DNA from: Anaeromicropila herbilytica
Lineage (GTDB): Bacteria > Bacillota > Clostridia > Lachnospirales > Lachnospiraceae
Length of the DNA stretch: 64,000 nt
NCBI RefSeq assembly: GCF_016591975.1
Contig: NZ_AP024169.1
Location: 892,001 to 956,000, forward strand
Direction of reading: 5' to 3'
In this document: in pieces, positions 44,286 through 53,483 of the stretch
Layout of the letters: each line of letters starts with the position of its first letter
Numbering within the stretch: position 1 is the first letter of the stretch
Translations under genes and position numbers: made by a program
The notes under the pieces: generated by a model
Databases searched by the model: none
Seen by the model: the letters and a program-made list of their open reading frames with translations, nothing else
Told to the model about the DNA's origin: nothing

Positions 44286-44597
44286 GTGAAACAGACAAGT
44301 AATAATTTTCAATCATTTATAAAAGAAACTGGTGAAGTAGGGGTTTCTTTTATGAATATGGTTATGACTCAATCTAAGAATAGCGCGCTTGATCCGAAGA
44401 CAAATGAGTTGGCATATATTTCAGTACTAGCTGCTGTAGGCATGGTAGGAGGTATTCCTTTTCATGTAAAACATGCGAAATCTTTGGGAGCTTCCAGGGA
44501 AGAAGTAAAAAGTGCAGTATTAGTAGGTTTACCAGCAGTAGGTCTTATAGTAACAGAAGTTTTTGATCTAGCATTAGCTAGTTACGATGAGGAGTAA
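44286..44597 (+). CDS. Carboxymuconolactone decarboxylase-fold protein without redox Cys
   Basis: 103 residues from a GTG with AAGAGGTAGATT ahead. KTNELAYISVLAAVG then MVGGIPFHVKHAKSLGASRE matches the CMD/AhpD core, but the CxxC of AhpD-type members is absent (no Cys at all); His in PFHVKHA remains. It cannot be a thiol peroxidase partner. It shares a promoter with the PadR gene 11 bases downstream. Confidence 0.75.
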   Translation: MKQTSNNFQSFIKETGEVGVSFMNMVMTQSKNSALDPKTNELAYISVLAAVGMVGGIPFHVKHAKSLGASREEVKSAVLVGLPAVGLIVTEVFDLALASYDEE

Positions 44598-44608
44598 AGT
44601 AGAATAGT

Positions 44609-45175
44609 ATGTCAAATGTAGATTTAATTCTATTGGGATTAGTATATGAACAATCTCGAAGTGCTTATGAAATGCAAAAACATATTGATTATAGAAATTT
44701 ATCAAGTTGGGTGAAAATAAGTACTCCGTCCATATATAAAAATGTAAAAAAGCTAGAGGAAAAGGGATATTTAATCGGTGAATCTGTAAGAGATAGTAAA
44801 ATGCCTGAAAGAACTATCTATGCAATAACAGAGGGCGGTAAAGATTATTTTCATCAGCTTATGAGAAAAGCAGCATGTTCAAATGTAAACATATTATTTG
44901 AATTTAATGCAGTTGTTGCTAACCTAAATAAATTAGAGAAGAACGAGGCAATTCAATTAATTCATGATATTAAGACCCAGATATGTGTGAGCTATGAGCA
45001 GATGCAGCAGATGCAAAAACAACGAGAATCCATCCCACTTGTAGGAAGGACCATAATTGAACAGCAATTAAAAGTATTGGAATCATTAAAGAATTGGGTA
45101 AACTCATTTGAGAAAGAGTTTACGTTGGTAGGATCAGCTAAGACAGGAGAGATTGATGATTCTTCTATAGAATAA
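44609..45175 (+). CDS. PadR-family regulator (long C-terminal domain)
   Basis: 188 residues. N-terminal winged helix: LILLGLVYEQSRSAYEMQKH, SSWVKISTPSIYKNVKKLEE and the wing TIYAITEGGKDYF. The C-terminal helical dimerisation domain (about 90-175) is of the PadR-C/Vir_act_alpha kind. It probably binds the 38-bp palindrome upstream of its operon. The inducer is unknown. Confidence 0.85.
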   Translation: MSNVDLILLGLVYEQSRSAYEMQKHIDYRNLSSWVKISTPSIYKNVKKLEEKGYLIGESVRDSKMPERTIYAITEGGKDYFHQLMRKAACSNVNILFEFNAVVANLNKLEKNEAIQLIHDIKTQICVSYEQMQQMQKQRESIPLVGRTIIEQQLKVLESLKNWVNSFEKEFTLVGSAKTGEIDDSSIE

Positions 45176-45253
45176 AGAGTAACTATTATAGAAAAAATTA
45201 TGAATTTGATGTGTTTATCTAAAATATTATATATCTTAGAAAGGGTAATTGAA

Positions 45254-45511
45254 ATGGGAGAATTATCAAAGCTACCGAACATAGGAAATGTTGTTGAAGA
45301 ACAGCTAAATCATGTTGGTATCAATAATGAAGAACAGCTGAAAGAGATAGGAAGTAAAGCAGCTTGGTTAAAGATTAGAGCCATTGATTCATCAGCATGT
45401 ATTAACCGCCTTCTTGCTTTAGAGGGGGCAATTCAAGGTATTCGTTGGTTTGGTCTTACTGATGAGAAGAAAAAAGAACTGAAGGAGTTCTATAAGGAAG
45501 TTAATGCATAA
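45254..45511 (+). CDS. TfoX C-terminal domain protein
   Basis: 85 residues from ATG 45254 (AGAAAGGGT upstream; a longer frame from 45200 lacks a site). LSKLPNIGNVVEEQLNHVGI then NNEEQLKEIGSKAAWLKIRA and LALEGAIQGIRW are the helix-hairpin-helix-like TfoX_C domain. The N-terminal TfoX domain is missing, as in many clostridial stand-alone forms. Role unknown. Confidence 0.82.
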   Translation: MGELSKLPNIGNVVEEQLNHVGINNEEQLKEIGSKAAWLKIRAIDSSACINRLLALEGAIQGIRWFGLTDEKKKELKEFYKEVNA

Positions 45512-45527
45512 TCAAATAATAATAAGT

Positions 45528-45642
45528 AATAGATAAGCCCTTCCAGACATTAGGGAGGTCACCGAAAAAGTCCCTTATTATACTTTATTGAAAGGGACTT
45601 TTTCAGTGACCTCGACAGTAGGTACGGAGGGGCTTATCTATT
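45528..45642. terminator. Nested double hairpin, bidirectional terminator
   Basis: Outer arms AATAGATAAGCCC (45528) and GGGCTTATCTATT (45630) enclose an inner 22-bp near-perfect stem (45555-45576 against 45592-45613: GAGGTCACC.., AAAAAGTCCCTT). The arms are unusually long for a simple terminator. It separates the convergent TfoX-C and radical SAM genes. Confidence 0.75.
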
Positions 45643-45654
45643 AAATTATAAAAA

Positions 45655-46743
45655 TTAATCTAATAACGATTTTACAACCTCTTCTTGTTCAAACAAAGTA
45701 CAACCACCATCATGTTCTTTCATTAGAATGTTCTGATTACATAGTCTTTGAAATAATGGGGAATGTAGAGCTTCTCTTAAAGAGGTATCTCTTAAATTGG
45801 TATCCGAATATGGAGAGAATGGACAAGGTTCAGCACCACCATGCGCATTAATATGAAAGAACCCTCTACCCGCTGCTAAGCATCCACCAGAGCTTTTCTC
45901 ATCTCCTGGGAATGAGATAAAGACCATATCTTGATTAGAAGTTCTTAACTTATGTAATCTATTAGCCAATTCTTCACGCTCGGTATCAGTCGGTGCTAGT
46001 TCTTTGGTATCTTTGTTAACGGGTACATATTCAATATAGAAGACAACTTTACAGCCTCTTTTCGATAGTTCAGTAAGAAAAGTCTGATCGGTTACTTCAT
46101 TTAGGTTTACCTTGGTAACTGTTATAGAAGCACCATATAATATTTTACGTTCTTTTAAATCGTCCATAACTTTAATTAATTTTTCATAGACGCCATTACC
46201 TCTTCTTGAATCAGTATATTGTTGATTTCCTTCGATGCTTATGACAGGTATAAGGTTACGATATTTATCAAAATGTTTTATGTAAATATCATTGATAAGC
46301 GTTCCATTCGTAAAGATGGGAAAGATAATATTCTTATAATGTGATGCAACTTCAATCACATCATTTCGAAGAAGTGGTTCACCACCTGCAAGTAGAATGA
46401 AACTAATACCTAATTTTTCAGCTTCCATAAATATCTTATCCCATTCACTACTAGAAAGGAGTGAATCTGTATTATGATCGGAACAAGAATTATTTGCTCT
46501 AGCATAGCATCCCTTACAATAGAGATTACAGTAGCTTGTTATACTAGCAATTAGAAAGGGAGGGATATGTTCCCCTTGTGCTTCGAAATCCTTTCGTAAT
46601 TTACTAGCATTGTTACTTGCTAGCATATATTTGGATATGAAAAGACTTTCCTTGGGATTACTTAGAGAAGCTTTCAAAGCTCCTTTGATGATATTTTCTA
46701 CACCATTACTTAAATATTCTTCGAGATTAAATGTATGGCTCAT
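45655..46743 (-). CDS. Radical SAM protein
   Basis: 362 residues. The cluster motif CNLYCKGCYAR (CxxxCxxC) is near residue 72 and FILLAGGEPLLR supplies the SAM-binding GGEP. Cys residues after the barrel (GGCLAAGRGFFHI, EPCPF, GGCTLF) suggest a SPASM-like auxiliary site. The N-terminal 55 residues are helical and family-specific. GGAGGAACC precedes the start. Substrate not evident; no obvious small peptide gene adjoins. Confidence 0.82.
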   Translation of the reverse strand: MSHTFNLEEYLSNGVENIIKGALKASLSNPKESLFISKYMLASNNASKLRKDFEAQGEHIPPFLIASITSYCNLYCKGCYARANNSCSDHNTDSLLSSSEWDKIFMEAEKLGISFILLAGGEPLLRNDVIEVASHYKNIIFPIFTNGTLINDIYIKHFDKYRNLIPVISIEGNQQYTDSRRGNGVYEKLIKVMDDLKERKILYGASITVTKVNLNEVTDQTFLTELSKRGCKVVFYIEYVPVNKDTKELAPTDTEREELANRLHKLRTSNQDMVFISFPGDEKSSGGCLAAGRGFFHINAHGGAEPCPFSPYSDTNLRDTSLREALHSPLFQRLCNQNILMKEHDGGCTLFEQEEVVKSLLD

Positions 46744-46784
46744 GGTTCCTCCTTATATGATAAGCTACTTAGGATTTATTTCTT

Positions 46785-46857
46785 TTGGCAGGACTACGCC
46801 AATATTAATAATGATACATCAATATACACATTGTATGTTATGTATGGTTTTTTGACC
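46785..46857. repeat. MITE-like element, partial copy E
   Basis: GGCAGGACTACGCC, AATAATGATACATCAATATACACA and the degraded terminus GGTTTTTTGACCC are shared with copy B's right arm (25697-25765). The left half is missing. Confidence 0.7.
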
Positions 46858-46875
46858 CTCAAATCCTATGATATG

Positions 46876-47355
46876 CTATTTTAATTTATAGATATTCAAC
46901 ATAATATCAGAATCAATAGAAGGTTTCTTGATAAAGGATGCTAACCAAAGTTCATTATCCATAACGTACAGACAGTAATTTGCTTTCTGCTTTTTATTAT
47001 TAGAGATGCTATACTTGTAACAATTTTTATAATCGGATAATGATAATAATTGAAAAGTAGCTTTATTAAGCGAATGTATCATCTCCTTATCCATCTTCTT
47101 TTTCTCGTAACTTGGATGGTCTAATTTCACATGTTCCTTTGAAGAATCAATTCGAAAGATATCCTTATGAATCGTACATTTGGTATCTTTCATTCTATTT
47201 TCTATGTAATCTAGTGAAGACGAGCTAAAAGGTGGGAAATATACGACTTTATCAAATGTGTACACACCTAATATGGGTGAAGAGTACGATCTACTACAAA
47301 CTAGTAAAATAACAGAGAACACGATAAGAAAAACATATAGAAACTTTTTTTTCAT
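46876..47355 (-). CDS. Small exported or membrane-anchored protein, unknown
   Basis: 159 residues with a hydrophobic N-terminus (FLYVFLIVFSVILLVCS). The Cys at 20 lies in LLVCS, which resembles a lipobox imperfectly. The rest is soluble and Lys/Ser-rich (NKATFQLLSLSDYKNCYKYS). No family recognised. AAGGAGATTTT precedes the start. Confidence 0.6.
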   Translation of the reverse strand: MKKKFLYVFLIVFSVILLVCSRSYSSPILGVYTFDKVVYFPPFSSSSLDYIENRMKDTKCTIHKDIFRIDSSKEHVKLDHPSYEKKKMDKEMIHSLNKATFQLLSLSDYKNCYKYSISNNKKQKANYCLYVMDNELWLASFIKKPSIDSDIMLNIYKLK

Positions 47356-47723
47356 AAAATCTCCTTTATCATTGATTACCTAGATGTTAGTTACTAATAG
47401 TATTATACTCCAGTTTAATTTATGTTACTAACAGAATATGGATATGATATCATAAGATTTTTACTAAACAAAATTTTATTGTCATAATTAATAACTCTAG
47501 GTATAATAAGTCTGAAAAGATGTTGCATGATATAAAAGGATAGGCTGAAAATACTTTGAAATGATATAAAATATTAATGATTTATTGTTTTGCAATATTT
47601 ATTTTAAACAAACTATTAAAATGAATAGTGATGGGAACAAGTGAAACAATAAGACATAACAAAATTAGATATAAGCATAGTAAAATAGAATAGTTTAAGA
47701 ATGAATATGAATGAGGTAAAAAT
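47356..47723. other. Spacer upstream of the agmatine operon
   Basis: 368 AT-rich bases, no gene. It contains the promoter at 47479-47507, leaving a leader of about 210 bases before aguA in which no riboswitch was recognised. Confidence 0.5.
47479..47507 (+). promoter_or_regulatory. Sigma-A-type promoter of the aguA operon
   Basis: TTGTCA (47479-47484), 17 bases, TATAAT (47502-47507). Confidence 0.55.
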
Positions 47724-48770
47724 ATGCAAATAAATAGTCAATATTTCATGCCAGCAGAGTGGGAACAACATGAAAGAACATTTATAGAGTGGCCAGTAAA
47801 AGATTCATTAGTATGGCCAGAGAATTATAAAGAAGTATGCGAAGGGTATGCCAATGTAGTGAGAGCAATTGCTGCGATGGAACCTGTATCTGTAATTGTA
47901 AATGAAGATACGAAAGAGTATGCAAGAGAACTATGCGGAAATAAGTTTAGTAATGAGATTACATTTTTAAGTATTCCTCATAATGATGCTTGGGTACGAG
48001 ATAATGGCCCAACCTTCGTGTGGAATGATAACAAAGAACTAGCAGGTATTAACTGGAGATTCAATGCGTGGGGTGAAAAATATGTTCCTTATGATCTTGA
48101 TGACAAAGTAGCCAAAAAGGTATTAGAGCATTACCATGTACCAGTAATAGATTCACCAATCATACTAGAAGGTGGCTCCATTCATGTAGATGGTGAAGGA
48201 ACATTGCTAACGACAGAAGAATGTCTTCTTAATACCAACCGTAATGCTAGTTTATCAAGAGAAGAGATTGAAGAAGAAGTGAAGGAAAAGCTCAAAGTCT
48301 CTAAGATTATATGGTTAAAAAGAGGTCTTTATGGAGACGAAACAGATGGACATGTCGATAATATAGCTTGCTTTGCGCGCCCAGGAGTGATTCTTCTTCA
48401 GGCATGCCATGATGAAACAGATCCAAATTATGAAATAACAAAAGAAAATCTTGAGATACTAAGAAATGTAACGGATGCGAAAGGTCGTAAAATAGAAGTA
48501 ATCGAAATTGCTCAACCTCCAATTCGTTTTTATGAAGAAGAACGATTAACATTAAGTTATTTGAACTTCTATTTTGTAAATGATGGAATTATCCTACCTG
48601 TCTTTGGAGGAGATGCAATTGAATATGATAAAAAAGCAGAAGAGGTATTACAAAAGGTATTCCCAGAACGTAGAATCCTTCCAGTTGATGGTATGCCGTT
48701 AATCAAGGAAGGCGGGAATGTACACTGTATTACACAACAGATGCCAAAAGGAATACGTAAGGAGGATTAA
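47724..48770 (+). CDS. aguA: Agmatine deiminase
   Basis: 348 residues. Guanidino-modifying fold landmarks: MPAEWEQHERTFIEWP at the start, DAWVRDNGPTFVW, ILEGGSIHVDGEG, GDETDGHVDNIACF and the catalytic Cys in EGGNVHCITQQMP. It hydrolyses agmatine to N-carbamoylputrescine and ammonia. The next gene starts two bases after its stop and encodes the following step. Confidence 0.96.
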   Translation: MQINSQYFMPAEWEQHERTFIEWPVKDSLVWPENYKEVCEGYANVVRAIAAMEPVSVIVNEDTKEYARELCGNKFSNEITFLSIPHNDAWVRDNGPTFVWNDNKELAGINWRFNAWGEKYVPYDLDDKVAKKVLEHYHVPVIDSPIILEGGSIHVDGEGTLLTTEECLLNTNRNASLSREEIEEEVKEKLKVSKIIWLKRGLYGDETDGHVDNIACFARPGVILLQACHDETDPNYEITKENLEILRNVTDAKGRKIEVIEIAQPPIRFYEEERLTLSYLNFYFVNDGIILPVFGGDAIEYDKKAEEVLQKVFPERRILPVDGMPLIKEGGNVHCITQQMPKGIRKED

Positions 48771-48772
48771 CA

Positions 48773-49648
48773 ATGAGAAAAGTTAAAGTAGCAGCAACAC
48801 AGATGAGTTGCTCAAATCAGATAGATGAAAACATTGCAAAGGCGGACCTTTTGGTTCGAGAAGCAGCCGCAAAAGGTGCACAGATAATTTTGATTCAAGA
48901 ATTATTTGAAACATTATATTTTTGCCAAAAGGAAAAACCAGAATATTATAATTACGCAACAGAAGTGGAAGAGAATAAAGCAATTGAACACTTTAGAAAA
49001 GTAGCAAAAGAATTAGAAATCGTACTACCAATCAGTTTTTACGAAAAGAAAAACAATGCTAGATACAATGCGCTTGCGGTCATAGACGCTGATGGAGAAA
49101 TCTTAGGAGTATATAGAAAAAGTCATATTCCAGACGGGCCTGGTTATGAAGAAAAGTATTATTTTAATCCAGGAGATACAGGATTTAAAGTATGGAAGAC
49201 TAGATATGGTAAGATTGGAGTGGGAATCTGTTGGGATCAATGGTACCCAGAAACAGCTAGATGTATGGCACTCATGGGAGCTGAGATCTTATTCTACCCA
49301 ACAGCCATTGGATCGGAGCCTGAGAGTCCAGAGGTAGATAGTAAAGATCATTGGCAAAGATGTATGCTTGGGCATGCTGCATGCAATCTAATGCCTGTTG
49401 TTGCATCGAATCGTGTCGGACAAGAAGTAATTGGAGATTCTGCAATTACATTCTATGGTTCTTCCTTTATAGCCAATGCAGTAGGAGAGAAGATTGCAGA
49501 GGCTAATAGAACTGAGGAAACAGTATTAGTTGCAGAATTTGATTTAGATGCAATCGCAGAGCAAAGAATTGAATGGGGAATCTTTAGAGATCGTAGACCA
49601 GATCTATATGGTGCTATTCTCACATATGATGGTGAAGTAAAAAGATAA
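48773..49648 (+). CDS. aguB: N-carbamoylputrescine amidase
   Basis: 291 residues, nitrilase superfamily. The Glu-Lys-Cys triad is in QELFETLYF, YRKSHIPDGPGYEEKYYF and GVGICWDQWYPE. The PDGPGY and IFRDRRPDLY stretches are diagnostic for AguB. It releases putrescine, CO2 and ammonia from N-carbamoylputrescine, completing the ATP-free arginine-derived polyamine route. Confidence 0.96.
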   Translation: MRKVKVAATQMSCSNQIDENIAKADLLVREAAAKGAQIILIQELFETLYFCQKEKPEYYNYATEVEENKAIEHFRKVAKELEIVLPISFYEKKNNARYNALAVIDADGEILGVYRKSHIPDGPGYEEKYYFNPGDTGFKVWKTRYGKIGVGICWDQWYPETARCMALMGAEILFYPTAIGSEPESPEVDSKDHWQRCMLGHAACNLMPVVASNRVGQEVIGDSAITFYGSSFIANAVGEKIAEANRTEETVLVAEFDLDAIAEQRIEWGIFRDRRPDLYGAILTYDGEVKR

Positions 49649-49661
49649 TGGAAAGAATAGG

Positions 49662-50066
49662 ATGAAGAGTATGAAACCACATTGTTTTCGACTCAGACGA
49701 GGAGAAGATTTATATCTTTCATTAAAAAGTTATGTAAGCAAGAATAACATAAAAGCTGCAACAATCATATCAGCAGTAGGGTGTGTATCAAGAGCATGTT
49801 TGCGAGATGCTAGTGGAGTGAATATTCGAGCAATAGAAGAACATATGGAGATTGTATCAGTGATTGGAACGCTTTCAGATAATAGAGTCCATCTGCACGC
49901 CTCTTTTAGCAAAGAAGATCTATCTACCATTGGAGGACACCTTGTAGAAGGATGTGTGATCAATACAACTGCAGAAATCGTACTTCTAGAAATGCCTGAA
50001 TATGAATTCGAGAAAGAATATGATGAAGAGACAGGGTACAATGAATTAGTCATACATCGAAGATAG
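49662..50066 (+). CDS. PPC/DUF296 domain protein
   Basis: 134 residues starting 13 bases after aguB (AAAGAATAGG ahead; ATG 49671 is the alternative). FRLRRGEDLYLSLKSYVSKN, ATIISAVGCVSRACLRD, EIVSVIGTLSDNRVHLHASF and GGHLVEGCVINTTAEIVLLE are the PPC (DUF296) domain, including the GGHL-GC turn. In bacteria such proteins stand alone as trimers with unknown, perhaps regulatory, function. It belongs to the agmatine operon. Confidence 0.85.
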   Translation: MKSMKPHCFRLRRGEDLYLSLKSYVSKNNIKAATIISAVGCVSRACLRDASGVNIRAIEEHMEIVSVIGTLSDNRVHLHASFSKEDLSTIGGHLVEGCVINTTAEIVLLEMPEYEFEKEYDEETGYNELVIHRR

Positions 50067-50123
50067 GATCATAAAGTAAGAGAATCTTTAATGTACATTC
50101 ATAAATCAAAGGATTAAAATGAA

Positions 50124-50173
50124 CAAGCTGAAATTAGGGTAATTTTTAGATTACTTTAATTTCAGCTTTTTTT
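50124..50173. terminator. Terminator of the agmatine operon
   Basis: AAGCTGAAATTA and TAATTTCAGCTTTTTTT with an inner GGTAAT/ATTACT pairing. Confidence 0.85.
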
Positions 50174-50193
50174 AATATTCTATGTTATCGTAC

Positions 50194-50994
50194 TTATAAT
50201 TTGATTACTTCCAAATCTTCTGGTACAAATAGATTCCCATGATAATATTCTTTACCTTCATTCAGATAGAGCGCTTTTCTATTCTCAATATTTTTATCTT
50301 CTGTATGATATAAGATCAGATTCTTAACATTCAATTCTTCCCCAAGCTTGCAAGTATCTTTTACAGTACTATGATGTTTCTCATAAGGTTTAAAAATATC
50401 ACGTTCTTCATATAGGCAAAAGGCTTCATGTAATAACCAGTCTGCATCCTTTGCGTACTCGAATTCAATATCCTTATAAGGTTCATCCCCTAAGAACGTA
50501 AATTTCTTTCCATTTTGTAAGGTAGTAGTAAATCCGTATTGTTTAGCCTTTGTAGAACCGATATCAAAAAATTGCACCGAATAGTTCAATATTTGTATTA
50601 CTTCCTTATCATCAACTGGTGTTAGTAAGATACGATCTCCAATAAAATCGAAGAATTTCTTCTGAACAGTTAATTTAGCAATAGTATGGATCGTATTTAC
50701 CAGATCTGCATGGCAGTAGATATTCAGATTACCATCATATTTACCTTGCTTCATCTTCGTGGCAATAACTCGAATCAACCAGATAACTCCAAGTAGATGA
50801 TCAGTATGTTCATGGCTGATGAAGATATGATGTATCTGTTCCGTAGGAATCTCCGCTTTTTCTAATTGTGCAAGTATTCCATTACCACCACCAGTATCAA
50901 CTAAAAAGTATTCATCGTCTTTTATTGCAAAGCAAGTATTATAACATTTGGTTACAGTCGCATTACCCGTTCCAAGCATGATAAGTTGTTCCAT
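50194..50994 (-). CDS. MBL-fold hydrolase, RNase Z/arylsulfatase-like
   Basis: 266 residues. LGTGNATVTKCYNTCFAI and the metal motif FISHEHTDHLLGVIW (HxHxDH), then FLGDEP, HEAFC, KHHSTVKD and LILYHTE. The order resembles tRNase Z-like phosphodiesterases without the long exosite arm. Cytoplasmic. It may cleave a phosphodiester or sulfate; not resolved. Confidence 0.78.
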   Translation of the reverse strand: MEQLIMLGTGNATVTKCYNTCFAIKDDEYFLVDTGGGNGILAQLEKAEIPTEQIHHIFISHEHTDHLLGVIWLIRVIATKMKQGKYDGNLNIYCHADLVNTIHTIAKLTVQKKFFDFIGDRILLTPVDDKEVIQILNYSVQFFDIGSTKAKQYGFTTTLQNGKKFTFLGDEPYKDIEFEYAKDADWLLHEAFCLYEERDIFKPYEKHHSTVKDTCKLGEELNVKNLILYHTEDKNIENRKALYLNEGKEYYHGNLFVPEDLEVIKL

Positions 50995-51135
50995 AATTAA
51001 GCCCTCTTTTGAATATTTAGGTTTTTGAATGTAACAGGATTAACCTAGAAACCATAAGACGAGTATAAAATTTTTAATACGGAATGTCAATAACGCATAA
51101 CGGTGTATATATCAAGTATTCCATAACTTATTAGT

Positions 51136-51882
51136 CTAACTCCAGTTGTGCCTATAATATTTATTACGATATTCTCTCGGAGTAAGTCCTGTATGTTCTT
51201 TGTAGACTTTAATAAAATGGCTTTGCGAAGAAAAAGCAAGGTATTGGCTTATTTCGGAGCAAGTATAATCAGAATATTTAAGCATATTTGAAGCTGCTTC
51301 TATTTTCATTTGTCGGATATACTCACTTACAGACACTCCCATTTCTTTTATGAACAACTTAGAAAGATAACTTTCATTCATGCCGATTTGTACTGCTAAT
51401 TCTTTTATTGTGATATGTTGATGTAAAGATTTGCCAATGAAATCATTGCATTTTACGATCTGCTTTGAGAAGATTTTATCCGTATGTAGACGTTGCATAC
51501 GTACGGTATAATCCATCACCATTTTACAATGCAGTGTTTGAATTTCTTTTACATTATGGCAGTGATCTGCCTCCTGAATGTATAAATCGCTTAGACTATA
51601 AGAGGTTTCAGGTGACATACCTCCTTCAATACAGAAACGTGTTAGCATCGCAGCTAATACAATGAAATGATAGACTAGATTGCGTAAAGGGTCTTTCGAT
51701 AAGACTCCAAAGCCAGACATATCATTTGTCATATATAGTATTGTATACTGTTCAATGGCCTTCACATCCCCATTCTTAACCATCTCATAGAATTCAAGTT
51801 CCTCTTCATAAGACTTATGTATTTGATCATTTTCACGTTGTTCAAATAGAAATCGTTCAAGTTTACTCTCGGAATTCATCAT
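51136..51882 (-). CDS. AraC-family regulator
   Basis: 248 residues from ATG 51882, chosen because AGAGGAGTGAT precedes it. Residues 1-140 are a helical sensory part of the kind seen in Lachnospiraceae AraC proteins (FEQRENDQ, MTNDMSGFGVLSKDPLRNLV). The C-terminal helix-turn-helix pair reads TIKELAVQIGMNESYLSKLF and CSEISQYLAFSSQSHFIKVY. Divergent from the GH5 gene, which it may control. Confidence 0.85.
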   Translation of the reverse strand: MMNSESKLERFLFEQRENDQIHKSYEEELEFYEMVKNGDVKAIEQYTILYMTNDMSGFGVLSKDPLRNLVYHFIVLAAMLTRFCIEGGMSPETSYSLSDLYIQEADHCHNVKEIQTLHCKMVMDYTVRMQRLHTDKIFSKQIVKCNDFIGKSLHQHITIKELAVQIGMNESYLSKLFIKEMGVSVSEYIRQMKIEAASNMLKYSDYTCSEISQYLAFSSQSHFIKVYKEHTGLTPREYRNKYYRHNWS

Positions 51883-52078
51883 ATCACTCCTCTTATTCAA
51901 AAACATACCATAAATCTGTTATAAAAACAATGAATTTGGTATTTAATTTATAACTATTTTAATAAAATGTTGTTAGGATCAAAAGCCTCATTTTAGTGTA
52001 TTGTAATAGTTGAATGTTAAATTGAAAAATATACCAATAATGGTCTGTGTTAATAAAATAGAAAGGTATGGAAATATT

Positions 52079-53095
52079 ATGAAAGTGTTTACAGGTTATC
52101 AAAAAGGAATTAATCTAGGGGGATGGTTATCACAGTGTAACCATAAGAAGGAACATTATGACAGTTTTATTCAGGAAGAAGATATTGCAAATATTGCAAA
52201 AATTGGAGCGGATCATGTTCGTGTACCAATTGATTATGAATTAATTCAGACCGAAGAAGGGGAGTTTATAAAAGAAGGTTTTACTTATATTGATAACTGC
52301 CTCAACTGGTGTGATAAATATAATCTGAATATGATTCTAGATCTTCATAAGACAGCTGGTTATTCCTTTAATCAACCAGAGTCGTCTAAGGCATTTTTTG
52401 AAGAGGAAGAATTACAAGAAAGGTTTATTTCTCTTTGGATTGAGCTTGCAAAACGATATGGACATCAAAAAGATCGTCTGGCATTTGAAATCCTAAATGA
52501 AATTGTATTTTATGAAGTTGTAGAAGAGTGGAATCAGATTGCAGCAAAAACGATTCAAATAATTCGAGTGTTTGCACCAGAGATTAAGATCTTAATTGGT
52601 GGTGTATGCTATAACAGTGTATTTACAGTTAATCTCTTAGCTGATTTTAAAGATGAAAATATTGTATATAATTTTCATTGCTATGAGCCATTCAACTTCA
52701 CACATCAAGCAGCCTATTGGGTAGAAACAATGCCAAAGGATTTTCGTATGAATTATCCAGGTGATATAAAGGATTATCTGATTCATAATTCGAATACAGT
52801 AAAAGAAATGCTAGAAAAGAATCAAGTAAAAGAAATGAATTCAAAATTCTTTGACTTAATCTTTAAAGATGCTATTGATTGTGCAAAGAAAAGAGGTGTA
52901 GCACTTTATTGCGGGGAATATGGTGTTATTGATCAAGCTGATCTAACTAGTACAGTTCATTGGTTTCAAGATATTAATGAATCCTTTAGAAGAAATCATA
53001 TTGGGAGAGCAATGTGGTCTTACAAAGGTGTAGATTTTGGACTAATTGATGAGCATTATCAGCCAATATATGAAGAATTAATTAAGTATTTATAG
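52079..53095 (+). CDS. GH5-family glycoside hydrolase, intracellular
   Basis: 338 residues from ATG 52079; the longer frame from 52010 lacks a ribosome site. GYQKGINLGGWLSQ, DHVRVPIDYELI, LAFEILNEIVFYEV (acid/base Glu) and YCGEYGVIDQ (nucleophile Glu) outline a GH5 barrel. No signal peptide or carbohydrate-binding module, so it should act on imported beta-glucan or manno-oligosaccharides. Confidence 0.88.
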   Translation: MKVFTGYQKGINLGGWLSQCNHKKEHYDSFIQEEDIANIAKIGADHVRVPIDYELIQTEEGEFIKEGFTYIDNCLNWCDKYNLNMILDLHKTAGYSFNQPESSKAFFEEEELQERFISLWIELAKRYGHQKDRLAFEILNEIVFYEVVEEWNQIAAKTIQIIRVFAPEIKILIGGVCYNSVFTVNLLADFKDENIVYNFHCYEPFNFTHQAAYWVETMPKDFRMNYPGDIKDYLIHNSNTVKEMLEKNQVKEMNSKFFDLIFKDAIDCAKKRGVALYCGEYGVIDQADLTSTVHWFQDINESFRRNHIGRAMWSYKGVDFGLIDEHYQPIYEELIKYL

Positions 53096-53103
53096 CAATA
53101 TGA

Positions 53104-53390
53104 GTTGCCCGACATATGACCTGTTTGGGAAGTAGTCTAGGCAATTTGCACAAAACAGAAAAACTCATGCTTCATTGAATAGGTATAAGAAGTACTAGTT
53201 CTCAGATCATTTTGTGTAAAACATATGCTAGGACAGATAACTCGCTGCGCTCAGACAGATCTATCCTAGCATATAACACAAAATGATCCGAGAACAAGAT
53301 CTTCTAATACATATTCAAAGGCGCAATCGCTTCTTCTGTTTTGTGCAAATTACCAGGCTAGATTTTGAAACAGGTCATTTGTCGGGCAAC
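53104..53390. repeat. 287-bp long palindrome, type B copy 2
   Basis: Equal in length to 17413-17699 and nearly identical to it over the entire span, including ACTCGCTGCGCTCAGACAG at the turn. Ends are GTTGCCCGACATATGACC and GGTCATTTGTCGGGCAAC. Followed by TTGGGGTCAAAAGCC, a solo MITE terminus at 53404. Confidence 0.9.
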
Positions 53391-53447
53391 TCACAATATG
53401 ATGTTGGGGTCAAAAGCCATATTTAATAACTGATAACAAATAGTAAA

Positions 53448-53483
53448 GCAAATAGTCTCACAGAAATATGTGAGACTATTTGC
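53448..53483 (-). terminator. Terminator of the DUF6512 gene
   Basis: GCAAATAGTCTCACA and TGTGAGACTATTTGC, 15-bp perfect stem with a 6-base loop. On the minus strand TTTACTATT follows. The gene stop is inside the stem. Confidence 0.75.

Noticed and set aside
45655..47355. Radical SAM plus small exported protein as a RiPP system
   Set aside because: The small protein has 159 residues, no core-peptide features, and a repeat element separates the genes; no transporter or protease nearby.
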